This document shows, in pieces, positions 13,645 through 26,120 of a stretch of DNA of 64,000 nt; the stretch's first letter is position 1; each line of letters opens with the position of its first letter. A program made the position numbers and the translations under genes. Under the pieces are notes generated by a model that saw only the letters and a program-made list of their open reading frames with translations, searched no databases and was not told where the DNA came from. This DNA is from Strongylocentrotus purpuratus (lineage: Eukaryota > Echinodermata > Echinoidea > Camarodonta > Strongylocentrotidae), in the NCBI RefSeq assembly GCF_000002235.5, contig NW_022145613.1, positions 15,143,883 through 15,207,882 on the forward strand, written 5' to 3'.

Positions 13645-13660
13645 TAATAATAATAATAAC
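13521..13660. repeat. Poly-C and (AAAT)n microsatellite
   Basis: A 15-C run is followed by (AAAT)n and (AAT)n over about 120 bp. A short hairpin AATTCGTC/GACGAATT follows at 13669-13689. Confidence 0.95.
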
Positions 13661-14064
13661 TGGAAATTAATTCGTCATGGGGACGAATTAGGTGGTCTGT
13701 CTTCACTTCTTATGATAGATTTGAGAATGGGAGAAACTATATAGACATATAAACAATGATGATCATGATGATATTGCTCGCGAAAGACAGGAATGTAGAA
13801 TCCAGTTTTGAGAAAAAGTCATGTCCCATAGATACACGCAAAATGTGCAAAATTGACATGCCTCTTTTAATCGCAAAAATACGCCATGATGCCTTTTTCA
13901 AAATGAAAAATCGTGATGACTATACTGAAAGAGAATTGTCTCAGCTAGAACATATCCAAATTCGGAGGAAAATCGATTAATATTTACAGAGATACAACCA
14001 ATGTTCTAAAAATATGCTGACGTCATAATAAGCAAATAGAAATTTTGAGTTCAGAGGCCATTAT

Positions 14065-14640
14065 TTGATTTGATTTGATTTGATTTTATTTATTCATCAT
14101 CAATAACATCAGTGATTAAACATTTGAATACATCGTGAATGGTACATGTTCATAAATGAATATTATAGATCATATTAAAGAAAAACCTAACAAAGTATTG
14201 ATATGCTAGACATATGTCTTTTCTCATAGAATATAGAAGGTGATGAAAAGGAGCCAAATAATAGCACATGTGCTAGTCGAGTCTGGCCCCTGTTCTTAGC
14301 ACACACTTGGCAAAAATAAATATATCATTATCAAAAAATAAAACTTGACAGTAGAAGTATACATGTTGAGTAATACCGTAGCACAATTTCTACACTCCAA
14401 ATATAATTATGAAGAGGATATACCAGGTTAAAAAGTCATAGATACATGTATCTACAGATTATTTATACAAAAAATTGCATTTTTTTGACAAAAAAAAACA
14501 ACAAAAATGTAATATGGAGATTATTTACAATATATACATGTGTACTTGCATAATTCAATCACTTATTCACTTATTCACTTATTTTGTCTCCAACCTCCAT
14601 TGGGACAACACCATATTAATTGTCGCTGACAATATTTAAT
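14065..14640 (-). mobile_element. Reverse-oriented retroposon with (TTTGA)n start
   Basis: A (TTTGA)4 pentamer run at 14065-14085 leads into TTTATTTATTCATCATC and an A-rich body of about 500 bp, including a TTCAC/TTATT repeat near 14560-14580. Read on the - strand the pentamer run is the 3' tail of a truncated LINE. The far border is not clear. Confidence 0.35.
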
Positions 14641-15539
14641 ATTTCTTCTCTTTAGACAACGTCACAATGAAGGTCGTCGCCTCAGCACTAACCATTTCAG
14701 AACCCTCATGTCCAATTGATATACTTTAGGATGTAAATGTAGTAGTGATAAGTTATGTATGACCTTGTAGGATTAGTATAGATAGTTATAGTTCAGTTAA
14801 ATGTTATTGTTTTTGTTAAACTACTATGACTTTATAGAAGTGCATGTAGATAAGTTGTAAATAATAAAGGGAAAAGACATCCCAATATATACTCACATAA
14901 ATAATGAGTAGTAGTTTAGATTTTCAGACTCTTGTGTGTAGTGATTGAATGAGAGTGATTGCTTTGATTGTGTAACTGTATGTTCTGTGATATGTTCTCG
15001 GTGTTCGTGGTACGATTGATTGTTTGTTTATGTGATGTACTTGGTGTGCGTAATGTTTGTGTGAATCCTGTGGTAACCGGCATAAAAGGGGGGATTAATT
15101 GCATGGGTACAAATTAAAGAAAAGTTCCCAGATATGCAATTTTGTACTAGACTTCCGCTGCTATTATGAGTAACTGTGTGATTATTATATGATCCTCACC
15201 CCACCCCAAAAATGTCGGTGACATTATGATGACGTCATGAGTTCATTGAGGGTCAAATGAAACATGAAATCATATCTACGATTCATACTCTATCCAAATA
15301 TGAAAATAAAATTAGGGGGTCAACGGGCATCTCAAAGAGCTACAATGGATTTTGTATAGGCATGTTTTTGCCCATATATGCTATGTATTACAAGAGTTCA
15401 CACGCAAGTACATGTATCTTAAACGGACGCTCATTCCGTTATTAATGTTCACAAACAGGTGAACAAGGTATCAAAATACTTGGAAAAATGTGCCAAATAT
15501 GATGACCGAGAAAATTCGGCGATTCTGTGTTGCAAAATG

Positions 15540-15885
15540 CCATGACGCGCGAAAACGCGCGCGCATGCGCGTGTACGCGTTTTTTTGCGAAATGCTTAAA
15601 ATGACCTGATTCGTACTTTCCTTTAAAAGTTAAGTGATTTTGAGCATTTTCCAATTTTGACGCGCGCGTACGCGCGTGTCATGACCTTTATTTGACCTTT
15701 GATGACATGACCTGTTGACCCTTGACCTGAAGTATATGTGATATAAATATGAATGACCTTTGATGACGCATCATGAAGATATGATTGATAATGTGATTTC
15801 ACAAAATGGCGCCTGGATGACGTCATGAAGACTTGATGACCTTGAAAAAAATGTTACTGTCACGTCTCATGACAATGACCTTTGA
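15540..15885. promoter_or_regulatory. CG-alternating DNA followed by a run of TGACCT half-sites
   Basis: 15545-15580 and 15660-15680 are nearly pure alternating CG/CA with CGCGCGCATGCGCGTG-type stretches. TGACCT occurs at 15602, 15682, 15693, 15708, 15723, 15754, 15837 and 15876, and TGACCC at 15716, all in one orientation. A palindromic TGACGTCA is at 15818. 15716-15728 is a canonical DR1 arrangement. These could be nuclear receptor sites or the fingerprint of a repeat. Confidence 0.4.
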
Positions 15886-16024
15886 CTGTGCCAAAATTTA
15901 AAGAAATTGACTAAACTGATCTTGAATTATCCTGGTCACAAAAAAGCGAAGAAATAAATAAACATCGAGGATTAATAAATAAATAAATAAATAAAAAAAG
16001 AAAGAAAATTCTAACGAAATCAAT

Positions 16025-16051
16025 AGGTGGTCTGTTGACAACAGACCACCT
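16025..16051. repeat. Perfect 13-bp palindrome, possibly one end of an element
   Basis: AGGTGGTCTGTTG, one spacer base, then its exact inverse. AGGTGGTCTGT also occurs at 13690-13700 in the same orientation, so this may mark the border of a larger element spanning 13.7-16.05 kb or two adjacent termini. Confidence 0.4.
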
Positions 16052-16059
16052 AATAATGA

Positions 16060-19000
16060 CAGAGCAGTCGGATACTCCGCCCACAAGATACGCCAGGTGA
16101 CACATCATTTCCATATCCTGCTGCCAAAATAAGATACACACACAACAACACACACACACGAAACCCAAACAAAACAAAACAGGAAATAGAAACGAAATAA
16201 ACAAACAAAAAATACACAAGTCATGTCCTTCCCATCACGAAACAAAAGAAAAGGAATACTTTTAGTAATTCAGGTACGAACCTAATAGAATAGTTTATGC
16301 GTTGATGACAGTATGTATTCATGACCGCATTAGAAATACACGATTCTCGATATTCCTATACAGCGATACAAACTTTCCAAAACCTCACGGCTTTCCTATT
16401 CTTTGTACGATTTTAGTTTTTGTGTAAAACTCTAACTAACACCAGGCCAATGTTTTTATTAAGAATTGACTCTCCTTTAAAAAACCACGAATCTATTTTT
16501 TTCCATTTCCGTTAAAAATGCTTGTTTCGCTTATTCATTTCCATGTTGAATAATAAACAAGTCAATTGCGTATTTAGTCCAATATTTATGCAGGCTCATT
16601 TACATGGCCAAATTAATCATTACATCGGTTGTATATATATATTATTCCAAGCGAAATATGTAAATATTACGCAGATAGGTATAAATGTTTCATAGTTACA
16701 TGTGAAGTATATATGGATATACCAAACACCTTTATAATTCTTGCGTTACTGTCATTTTATTAAGCGCATGATAGAGATTGCTGAGTAACCGTGTAATAAA
16801 TCATTTTCAGTGGCATGTTTCAGGTTAAATTACGATTTTGATTTTACAACTTGGCATGATTTTGAATAGGGTTAAGGGTCAGTTTGCATTATTTTATGGT
16901 TTACCCACGTAGGCCTATTACAACATTTGTTTAGGCTTCCAATTCTGACAGTCAAATGTCGTGAAAATAATTTCAATCGCCCATATTATAAGGACTATGA
17001 TAATGTTAGACTTTGAATTTACCATCTTTTGTTGCTTCTCCTTAATTAGGTCCTACACTTAATGCAGATAAGAAATCGTTTGTAAATACCAGATTTATTA
17101 AGCCATAATGCTAGCTATTAATTTTACAGAATTCTCTCTTGCAAGTCATTAGGGTGGATGCACTACTGCATGGGATCATGTTTAAACTTCAATCCAGTGC
17201 TGCTACTTTAATTGTTACCCAATTCAAGGAAGTGCTCTGAAAGAATTCCTTCGCAAGTACTTTCTTTCTCAAAGTGAAAGTTACCTAGAACTATGACAGT
17301 ATTATGGGTTAGATTGTGACACTATGGGAGTCGTGTTTTATAATATTTATTATGAGAGAAATTTTCGGTGGTATCCGGTACCTGTGAATTAATGGGATAG
17401 GCTAGGCCCCAAGGGTTAATTTCACAATGTATAGCTAACATATAAGAGGTTTGAGGAATGGGTAAACAGGAGAAGATATATATAGCAATGACCAATGTTG
17501 TGGATTTCAAGAGGGAGGGAAGAGAGGAGGTAAAATCTTGGGAAGGGCACTTTTGATGGGATTGCCCCTGCTTGCCTCTACTTGCCCCATGCCTCTCCCC
17601 CGACATTTCGCTCTCCTTTACACTTGTCTTCCTTTTTCCTATTCACCCATCCTCTAACGATTCATCTTCCATTTTCCTCCTACTTTTCTCATCTTTCTCA
17701 CTTTCCTCTCTTCTCCTTTCCCATCTTCATCTTTTTCACAGAGTATTTTGGGCATGGAGGGTAGGGTGGGGGGAGGGGATGATAATTCCTTTGCATTTCT
17801 CACTTATCTTATAGAGCTGCCGTCGACCAATGCACTTTTTACAATAACATTATAACGGGGTTAAATTGTAAACCCCTGATCACCCTTTTTATTTTGCCCG
17901 TAGCTAAATACATGGGCAATTCACCCTCACGCTTTACACAATCATTTCCACATTACACCTGCAAACGGGGGTCAACATGAGACCCGGTCTCTCTGCTTTG
18001 TGGATACGGAATTTAGTGGAAATATAATCCCGATGCCAGAGGTAGACTTTTGTCTCTTGTCTGCATATTTTACTCTATTCCGCTGCATGCTGGTGAAATT
18101 TCGTAAGTACATATCTTAATGAATATACTTTATTAGCCAGAGTTTTGAGCTTTTCGATGAATGCTGTGGCTTATATGACACATGCTCTGTTGTGTTTATA
18201 CTTTAGCACCTACATAATTATAAAGTTTCTGCATGCCCTTCCACTTTCAGATTTTCAGTCTGGATTATGTATTGGAAGTTCGTTCTGATCTTTGTATACA
18301 AAAAACATATCATATGCATGATATACCAAAAGAAGTGATAAGTCACATAGGAGAATATCATTATTTCGCCTGAAAATGTATGCTCTTCCATTTCACAGCT
18401 GTGCGATCTATTATCTGTTATACAATTGTCTCTGAACCACTTGATCATATCCTGAATTGCCGATAATCTGGCCATCCCCCTTCCGTTTTCCCATCCATTG
18501 TTCATCGACCAGTAAGTATATGCTACCAATTGCATAGCATTAATGGTATAGCAATTGAGGGGGTGGGGACATCGGCCTAATGCGAGAGAACCATAGAGCT
18601 AAGGGGCATTGTGGGAGGGGTTGCAACATTTACCTCTCGCATATACATTTCCACTTTAGTTACGCCACCCCCCTGTCCAAGTGCATAAACTCGTTGAAGC
18701 CATATAGTCACACGGTCGATATCTACTATAACTGATACGATCATGCTTTGACATTACCATTATTATAATTAATGTTATGATATACATACTCAATCATTAA
18801 ATTACAGTCCTGCAATAATGCAAAGCTGTATCTGATTTGGAATCTTAATTGACATGCAGACATACATGAATATGCAAGCCATCTATTCAGTTGGCTTAAA
18901 GTTATAATAGAGGACTATACCCCCACCCCCTCCCCCACATCCCCTGATCCGGCACTGATTCGGAATGTATAAAATAGGCAAATGTACATCGATTCCTCAA

Positions 19001-20120
19001 AATGTCATAACTTGAATTATTATTTAAAAAAATTATAGTGAATTTTGCTATATCTAATCTGTAGATCATTATAACAATCTATTTCTCCTTATGCAGCTGG
19101 AGCTTAATTCAACATTTGCACCGGTTGTGTATGGTGTGAAATCCAGCAGATTTTTTTGTTTTATCGCGTACCATAAATGATCCAAAGTGCAATGTATATG
19201 GGTTACTACGGTTTCCTATTGTATTCAGATTCGACTAATGTGGCCATGCATGTAGGCCCTACATTTACTTCAGCATAAATAATGGCTATACAGGTGAAGC
19301 GATGGTGCAATTGTGAGAATAGGCAATTTGCATTATGACTTTTAAAATCCATTTATTCGTAACAGGTGAATGAAATCATTTGTAATGAGCCGCTAATTAA
19401 CAAATGCATTAAACGTTATTACATTACAAAAATGGCCTATTATACATGGGTGTAGGTTGTGATGAAGTCATGAAGACTTGATTATAGAATCAAGGTTGTT
19501 TTCACCATTCTTCTTTAAACTAGCATGCAGTTTATACATCGAAATATAACATCATTTTGTGTGTAATTGGGTTTTTATAGACGTGTATCAATCAGATATG
19601 ATTATGTACGTCTATATTAGGGACCGACCTTTATAACGTCACCATCCGAAATGTGTAAATATATACAGAAACATTCTGCAGGATGTGTCTACACGATTGG
19701 GCCTACCACATATCAGTTAACATTCGACATGGTTCGATTGTGATCTATAGTAGTCCACTTGAAAAATTACCCTCACTGACTTTAAAGTAATTGATTACAA
19801 TTACAAGCAAAATGATATTTGACAGATGACTTGTTTACGCGTTTTTGTATAATTACCCCCATTATCTTAAAGACATATATAATGGGGTTTTCTCTACACA
19901 CTATAATAAAAATAATAATAAAAAAAAAAACTCTTTAAAAAAACACCAAATTTCATCCGATAAAGGCCAATTTTTAGATAATATGTCATATAGACCTACG
20001 GCTTCAAAGTTAATAACGATCGTCAATTTCCTATAGTTTAATTTATGCGGATTAAAGCTCCTATCCGCCATGCCGCTTTGACCTGCAAAATACATACTCC
20101 TCTTTTATGTGATATCATGA
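16060..20120. other. Non-genic DNA
   Basis: AT-rich, with a pyrimidine-rich stretch at 17575-17750. A - strand 105-codon frame at 18218-18535 has no domain I recognise and lacks splice-supported partners. GATGAAGTCATGAAGACTTG at 19460 recalls the 15.8-kb block. Confidence 0.4.
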
Positions 20121-20954
20121 TATGACAGGCGCGGATCCAGGATTTTCCAGTAGGGGGGGGGGGGGGGGGGTGGACATTTGAAAATTGCGCAGACCATTTT
20201 TTCAACTCAACATACCAATACTGACAAGTTCATATTAGAAGCACCATACCGGTACAATTTTTGACATTTTCATTGGAGGGGGGGGGGGGGGGGGGTGGGG
20301 GGCTGAAGCTTCTTGCCCGAAAAAGTAATTTTCTGGTTTCACAATTCGGCTAGTGAGCGAAGCGAGCAAGCAAACATTTGAGCATAATATGTATTTTGTG
20401 AAAGTGTTATTTATCACCAAAATAAACGAGAAAAGATATAAAAAATTCATATTCGGGCAGCTCGCCTCCCCCACCCCATTACGCGCGAAGCGCGGAAGCT
20501 TTGACGTTTAACTAAATTATTAGAGAAAGAAGACGATTCGTTGTACCGTTCTCGACTCTTAAAGAGAAGGTTGAGTTCTGGGAAGAGGTGAAAAATAATT
20601 TGTGAGCGTAATAATTCTTGTTATGCAAGTGTGGAAGATCATCAGATAAGACATGTTCCCTGAAAAGCATGGCTCTTCAAATGCCTTCATATTCTAAATA
20701 TGTCAGTAACATCGTAAAACTCGGGGGTAGGATTTTTACGCCACGTGTTCGTGTAGTCCCATATACATCTTTCTGTGTACAGTGTTTGTAACTTTACCAA
20801 GACTTGGCCAAGACTTGGCCAAACCTTGCAATACACACAAATTCTTATATGCTAGATGATCAACCTTTTCTGGTCGATTCCACACCGTTTCTTTCACAAT
20901 GCAATCGCATGACCGGAACTCAACTTCATCTTTAATCCTTGTCTGAATTCAGTT

Positions 20955-21590
20955 TTTTCCCGCCCGCGCGTAGCGCGTAAGCTTTGACGCTTCATTAAAT
21001 TATTAGAAAAAGAAGACGATTCGTTGTACCATTCTTGTCTCCTAATCCTTGTTTGAAATAAGTTTTCCCCCTCCCGCGCGAAGCGCAGAAGCTTTGACGT
21101 TTCATTAAATTATTAGAGAAAGAAGATGATTCGTTGTTCCATTCTGGACTCTAAATCCTTGTCTGAATTCACTTTTCACCCGCCCGCGCATAGCGTGTAA
21201 TTTTCTGACGCTTCATTATATTATGAGAGAAAGAAGATGATTCGTTGTATCATTCTCGACTCTTAATCCTTGTCTGAATTCCGTTGCCCCCCTCCCGAGC
21301 GAAGCGCGGAAGTTATGAAATTTCATTAAATTACTAGAGAAAGAAGACGATTCGTTGTACCATTCTTGTTTGAATTCTGTTTTTCAGTTTTTCCCCTCCC
21401 GCGCGAAGCGCGGAAGCTTTGACGTTTCATTAAATTACTAGAGAAAGAAGACGATTCGTTGTACCATTCTCGACTCTTAATTCCTTGTTTGAATTCCGTT
21501 GCCCCCCTCCCTAGCGAAGCGCGGAAGCTATGACATTTCATTAAATTATTAGAGAAAGAAGACGATTCGTTGTACCGTTCTCGACTTGTC
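20955..21590. repeat. Tandem array of a 110-bp unit, about six copies
   Basis: Units start near 20963, 21073, 21183, 21294, 21398 and 21508, a spacing of 104-111 bp. Each has a GC palindrome-like core (CGCGCGAAGCGCGG or a variant), then GAAGCTTTGACG, TTCATTAAATTA, GAGAAAGAAGACGATTCG, TTGTACCATTCTCGACTC and a C-rich stretch. A solitary unit lies at 20484. The GCGAAGCG core also occurs as GAGCGAAGCGAGC near 20357, as in subterminal repeats of DNA transposons. Confidence 0.85.
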
Positions 21591-22169
21591 AGAATTTTCA
21601 AAAATGTTTCTTTGTCTGCTCCTTTTTCGTCCGATGTCCTCTTACTGCCCCTACCGACCCTGGCTACGCGCCTGCTTTAAAGGGAAAATGACACAATCAT
21701 AATTGTGATAGCATACAATTAGGTTTGTAGAAATGAAAGGGAAAAAATGATCTATTACACCAACCATGGATAAATCACGGTCGGGAGCGTCATATCATAG
21801 TTTTGTGTTATCGGGCGAGGGCCTGGGCGTAGCGACCAAGCGAGATTTTGTAATGTTGAATGCTGAAATTATGCATTCTAGAAAATATAGCTTTCTATTT
21901 AAAAGACATCCAAAATATTGTGCCCTTTTCAAATTTTTCACTAAAGAGTGATGACTTTTGTAGCGCAGGGGCTGTTTTTAACGTTTAACTTTGAATCCGC
22001 GGCTTGAGATTTTATGCGGCCGGCCGGCCCGACCCCATTTTTTCAACAACGTTCCCCAAGCCTTCGGCAATGACCCCAAATCTCTCGATTACAGTTTTTT
22101 CCCCTTATTCGTCGTTACTGTCACTTAGCGCCATTTCATTGTCTTTACCCCTTTTTCACCCGACTTTTC

Positions 22170-22199
<30 letters not shown>

Positions 22200-22200
<1 letters not shown>

Positions 22201-22870
22201 AGTGTTGTCTAGGGCACACGCATGACTATGTTACCTCTTTTTGAAAGCACCCCTCTATCTCCGGCGTGTAAAGTCAGTACGGGCCGGATTTTTGTGTATT
22301 ACGGGCCGGACTTTGTTGCGTGAAAAGTAACCCTTTATCGGAGATTTTGGGAACACAAATTCGGTCCCTCCGGCTTTCTTCTTTTTCTTTTCTCCTTTTT
22401 TCTCTATCTGTTTCTTTTCTCTTCTCTTTTCTTTTCTCTTCTCCTTTCTCTTCTCTTCTCCTTTTTTCTTCTTTTCTCCTTTCTTTTTTCCTCTTCTTTT
22501 CTTCCTCTTTTTTTCCTTCCTTTTTTTTGCGCCGCCAATAGGGGGGCCGCGGCCGTTTTGGCCCCCCTGGATCCGCCCCCGCCCCCCCACTCAGTATTAT
22601 TTAGGGTACGCGTATGCTCGTTCCCTCTTTTTGAAAGCACCCCCTATCTGAGGACCCTAAATACGGAAAAATGCTCAATGTAACCCCCTAAATTCGGAGT
22701 CCAAAGAGATGAGAGTAAAAAAGAAAAACACCCCCTTTTATAAAGAAATCTCCGGGTGAAAAGTCAAATACACCCCTTTTTTTTTTTTTACAATTCTCGG
22801 GCCGGACTTTGTCGCACGAAAAGTACCCCTTTACCGGACATTTTGGTAACACGCATGCGGTCATTCCGAC
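22200..22870. repeat. Two diverged copies of a composite repeat
   Basis: CCTCTTTTTGAAAGCACCC occurs near 22231 and 22621. GGGCCGGACTTTGT followed by GTGAAAAGTA or ACGAAAAGTA occurs near 22303 and 22799. The order is the same in both copies, with different polypyrimidine inserts between. Poly-C at 22171-22200 and poly-G at 22879-22893 bound the block. No coding potential. Confidence 0.6.
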
Positions 22871-23477
22871 CCCAGAGTGGGGGGGGGGGGGGCCGGGGAT
22901 CCGCCACTCTATGATATTCAATATTCTAGTCTTTTAATCTAGTTGCTGTACCGTCGACCGAGACGTGCAACATTTTTTTTCCCCTTTTCGGCTGGACGTT
23001 TTAGAGACACTATAAACTCCTTATAGTCCAGTCGCACGCTGGCTTATTGGTCGCCAGTTTCAAGAAGTAATGCACGTGTGTTCGTGTGATATATTGTGCA
23101 ATGCCAATGGATCGAATGTTCATGCTTTAGTCCCGCTTTATTAGTGCATCTACGGTCAGTGGCTGATGAAACTTCTGACCTTGTGTTGTCATTCACGGAT
23201 TGAGCAAAATTTTGTCAAACAATCTCAAGATAACATGAAACAGGGTACACTGTTGTGACTGAACGACGGAGGGAAAGTACACATTCAAAAGCTGTGAAAC
23301 TGAAACTGCAATGCCGATTAAAAAGTCTTCGCATGTGCAGTAACGCAGTAGGCTAGACCCTACCTACGGCCAGTTTGTGGTAAGTCCGCGTCGCGTCGCG
23401 TTCGCTCAATGACTGACATCAGTTGCAATATGTGGGACAAAGATATAAAAACCGAGGTCAAGCTAGCCTTCTTGACT

Positions 23478-23660
23478 TAAAGGGGAAGTCCACCCTGATA
23501 TTAATTTGGTTTAATAGAAGCATAAAAACTAAAGAAATAATTCAGTGAAAGTTTAAGATAAATCGGACCACAAATAAGAAAGTTATGAATCTTTCAAGCT
23601 CATGACAATTAATAATTTGGAATCTTTTTTAATTTTGAAGACAAATTGGCAAGCGGTCAG
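23478..23660. repeat. Interspersed repeat opening GGGGAAGTCCACCC
   Basis: AAAGGGGAAGTCCACCC, then ATAAGAAAGTTATGAATC, is the signature order of a very common interspersed repeat I associate with echinoderm genomes. Related, more diverged sequence lies near 29190-29480 and, inverted in part, at 55989-56260. Non-coding. Confidence 0.5.
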
Positions 23661-24419
23661 AAATTGTGATGTTATCCGCTAATAATTTTCTGAATGACAG
23701 AATGACCCAAAAATCTTACGGTAATTTCTCTGAATGTTCATGGAATAGGAGACCCCTGGGCACACGAAGCAATATTCCTTACATTTAGCGCTTGCGCAGT
23801 TACGTTTAATCGGTCTCCGCCTCATTTGAATTACCCGCCCGCGCCCCGCCCACGAATCAACGTTCTTGTTCCTTCTGATTGGATGTAAAAGACCCGCCAT
23901 TCGCTTAACGTTACAAATTTGAGTGCGACGAGAGAGCATACTATTTTCCGTTTTTTTCAATACCAAAATTGTGATATTTCAGTCAAACCCTCTATTTTTA
24001 ATGATTTTTTCACTTAAGTATTTCACTTAAGTATTTCACTTAAGTATAAGTCTTACTTAACTAAGAAAAATTATCAAAAAAGTCATATTTAAGGTACAAA
24101 CTTGATTCTTTTCCTGAAATGTCCGTTCACGTTTCGTTTGCATGTGTATGGAACGCCATGTGTGCGTCACCTATGTGTAAAGTGCGTCACCTGTTTAAAG
24201 CCTGAAATTTCAGTGTTTTTGGTATCCATTTTTGTATGATTGACAGCTAGGGCGTCAGAGCCGAAGTTTGCTTCCTTTGTTCGGTAATAATTCCGAACCA
24301 TACAGCTGAGTGTCGTATGAAATCGTTCGCCGTGTTTACGTCTGATTGTGACTGCGTATATGTTGTACTTTGAACTGGTTGTGGTCAGCGTTCGTAGTAT
24401 TTCCATGGTTACGCGTTTG

Positions 24420-24660
24420 CGCGGCCTGGCTTGGGGGAAACTGCCTGGCCTGGGGGAAATTGCCTGGCCTGGGGGAAACGGCAATATGATTTCGGCGTTT
24501 TGTAAAAACACACCAGGAACTAACTAAGCTCCGAAGGGTGCTCAACCGAGATTTGGTGGTCTCCATTCCTACATTAATTTCTTTGTCAAATAATAAGCAC
24601 TTTGTCAAATAATTAAAGCACTCTGTCAAATAATTAAAGCACTCTGTCAAATAATTAAAT
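24420..24660. repeat. Two adjacent minisatellites
   Basis: A 20-bp unit (CCTGGCCTGGGGGAAATTG) is repeated about three times at 24422-24480. A 24-bp unit (CTCTGTCAAATAATTAAAGCA) is repeated about four times at 24584-24660. The - strand 173-codon frame spanning them is produced by these repeats. A third, 13-bp repeat (TTCACTTAAGTAT) lies at 24008-24047. Confidence 0.8.
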
Positions 24661-25949
24661 GCAAATACAAGTCCGAAATGGAAAGTTGTAATATGACAAA
24701 AAAATAACATATCAGTAATAGTTTCATAAATGAGAGGCAGGTTAGTATACTTGCTAACAAAACTGACAAATTTGATAAAAATGGTTAAATCTTGAGAGGA
24801 TTTTGATCGTTTGACAGTATTATATAATTGAGTTTCCCAAATTATTTTCAGTAACAATGTTGCATTTTTTTTGGGGGGGGGGGGGTAAAAAAAAATTAGT
24901 GGGGTTGGGGGCAGCTTTTTTTTTGGTAATTATTTTTTTAATATTTCTTTTTTGTATGTGTAGTATCATATTATTATCAATGTTATGCTTTCAGTCATCG
25001 CTTATTATATTCATAAATGTATATATATATCTCTCTCTCTTTCCGTTTCACTCTTTCGTCCCCCCTTCTCTCTCTCTCTCTTTTTCTCTCTTCCTCTCTT
25101 CCTCTCTTTCTCTCTCTTTATCATCACTCCAACTCTCCCTCCTCTACACCTCTCTCTTTCTCTGTCTTTTATTTAACAAAAATTTGAATTTGATCAATGA
25201 CTTTTTAAATGCCTATCGGGGGTCTATGTTTGATTTTTGATTTATGTCATATTTTGTGTTATTTCAGTCAATTTAAATTGCAATTGTATGTTTGTGAAAT
25301 GGATCGCAATTCAGCCATTGGCTGCGATGATCTTTCTAATAAGAACCATTTCTATTCTATTCTACTCTATGTATTCAAATATGTTATTCAGAGATGTCGG
25401 AGGGTATCATTAAATGTATAACTTATGTAAGTGCATACATCTTTGATGCGGTCATTCTTTTCCTGTTCAGTCCAATTTCATATTAGATCAGAGTGAGATG
25501 TGATGGAAAGGGGGTATGACATTGAGATAAATAATTAGAGAGAAAGAGAGAAGGAGAGAGAAAGAGAGAGAGAGCGGGGGGGGGGGGGGGGGGGCCTTGT
25601 GTTGGATGTCAATTTTCAAAGCTCAAAAAAAAAACTATGCTCATTTTAAGAGGAAATTAAAGGAAAACCTAATACTTGACAGTCGGAGAAGTGAATGACA
25701 TGTGATTGAAATTTGTATTCTTCTGCCGGTTCATACTTTTTCATTTTGTATATATTTATGTTTTTGTACGTTATAGAAATTCTACTAATTCATCATTATT
25801 TTCTTCTTCTTCCTCCTCCTCTTTTTCTTCTTCTCCTTCTTCCTTTTCTTCTTGTACTTATTATCATTTCTATCATCAGTTTAATGTTATTATTATTATC
25901 TTTAAAAGGTAATTCTTTTATTTTTCTTATCTGTCTGTAAATATGACTA

Positions 25950-26097
25950 TTTTTACTTATTAATTTTATATATGTCTGTAAGGGACCCCACTGGAAATAA
26001 GCTCTCGTGGGTTATCCTGTTCAAGCTGACTTGTTGATTTGTTATTATTGTATAATGTTGTATGTTCGAAGCTTGTCGAATAAAACTCAATCAATCA
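25950..26097 (+). mobile_element. 3' tail of a non-LTR retrotransposon (LINE)
   Basis: GGGACCCCACTGGAAATAAGC and the downstream GTTATCCTGTTCAAG form a 3' UTR-like segment. AATAAA then precedes a (CAAT)n tail, as in truncated LINE copies. No reverse transcriptase frame is attached, so the copy is 5'-truncated. The family is not assigned. Confidence 0.5.
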
Positions 26098-26120
26098 ATA
26101 CATACATATACCTCCACACT

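Larger units (their letters stand above)
20125..22910. mobile_element. Large hAT-like block with TIRs and internal tandem repeats
   Basis: The left end CAGGCGCGGATCCAGG (20126) and right end GGATCCGCCACTCT (to 22910, inverted) align over 14 bp. The flanks ATGATATG and ATGATATT match at seven of eight positions if the edges are placed one base out. Inside are poly-G tracts, a 110-bp tandem array, and duplicated segments near 22.2 and 22.6 kb. A second inner terminus-like motif (CTGGCTACGCGCCTG, 21660-21674) suggests nesting, so the outer limits are uncertain. Confidence 0.4.
22915..26110. other. Non-genic DNA with repeats and simple sequence
   Basis: Contains the interspersed repeat at 23.5 kb, minisatellites at 24.0-24.7 kb, poly-G at 24877-24887, CT-rich simple sequence at 25030-25165, (GA)n-poly-G at 25545-25594, a CTT-rich tract at 25800-25855, and a LINE tail ending at 26.1 kb. 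No gene. Confidence 0.5.

Noticed and set aside
20955..21590. CRISPR array
   Set aside because: Units are directly tandem without unique spacers, and the genome is eukaryotic.
21326..21601. 91-codon protein with internal repeats
   Set aside because: It simply translates the 110-bp tandem array.
24336..24857. 173-codon - strand gene
   Set aside because: The frame crosses two minisatellites, has no domain and no splice-supported neighbours.
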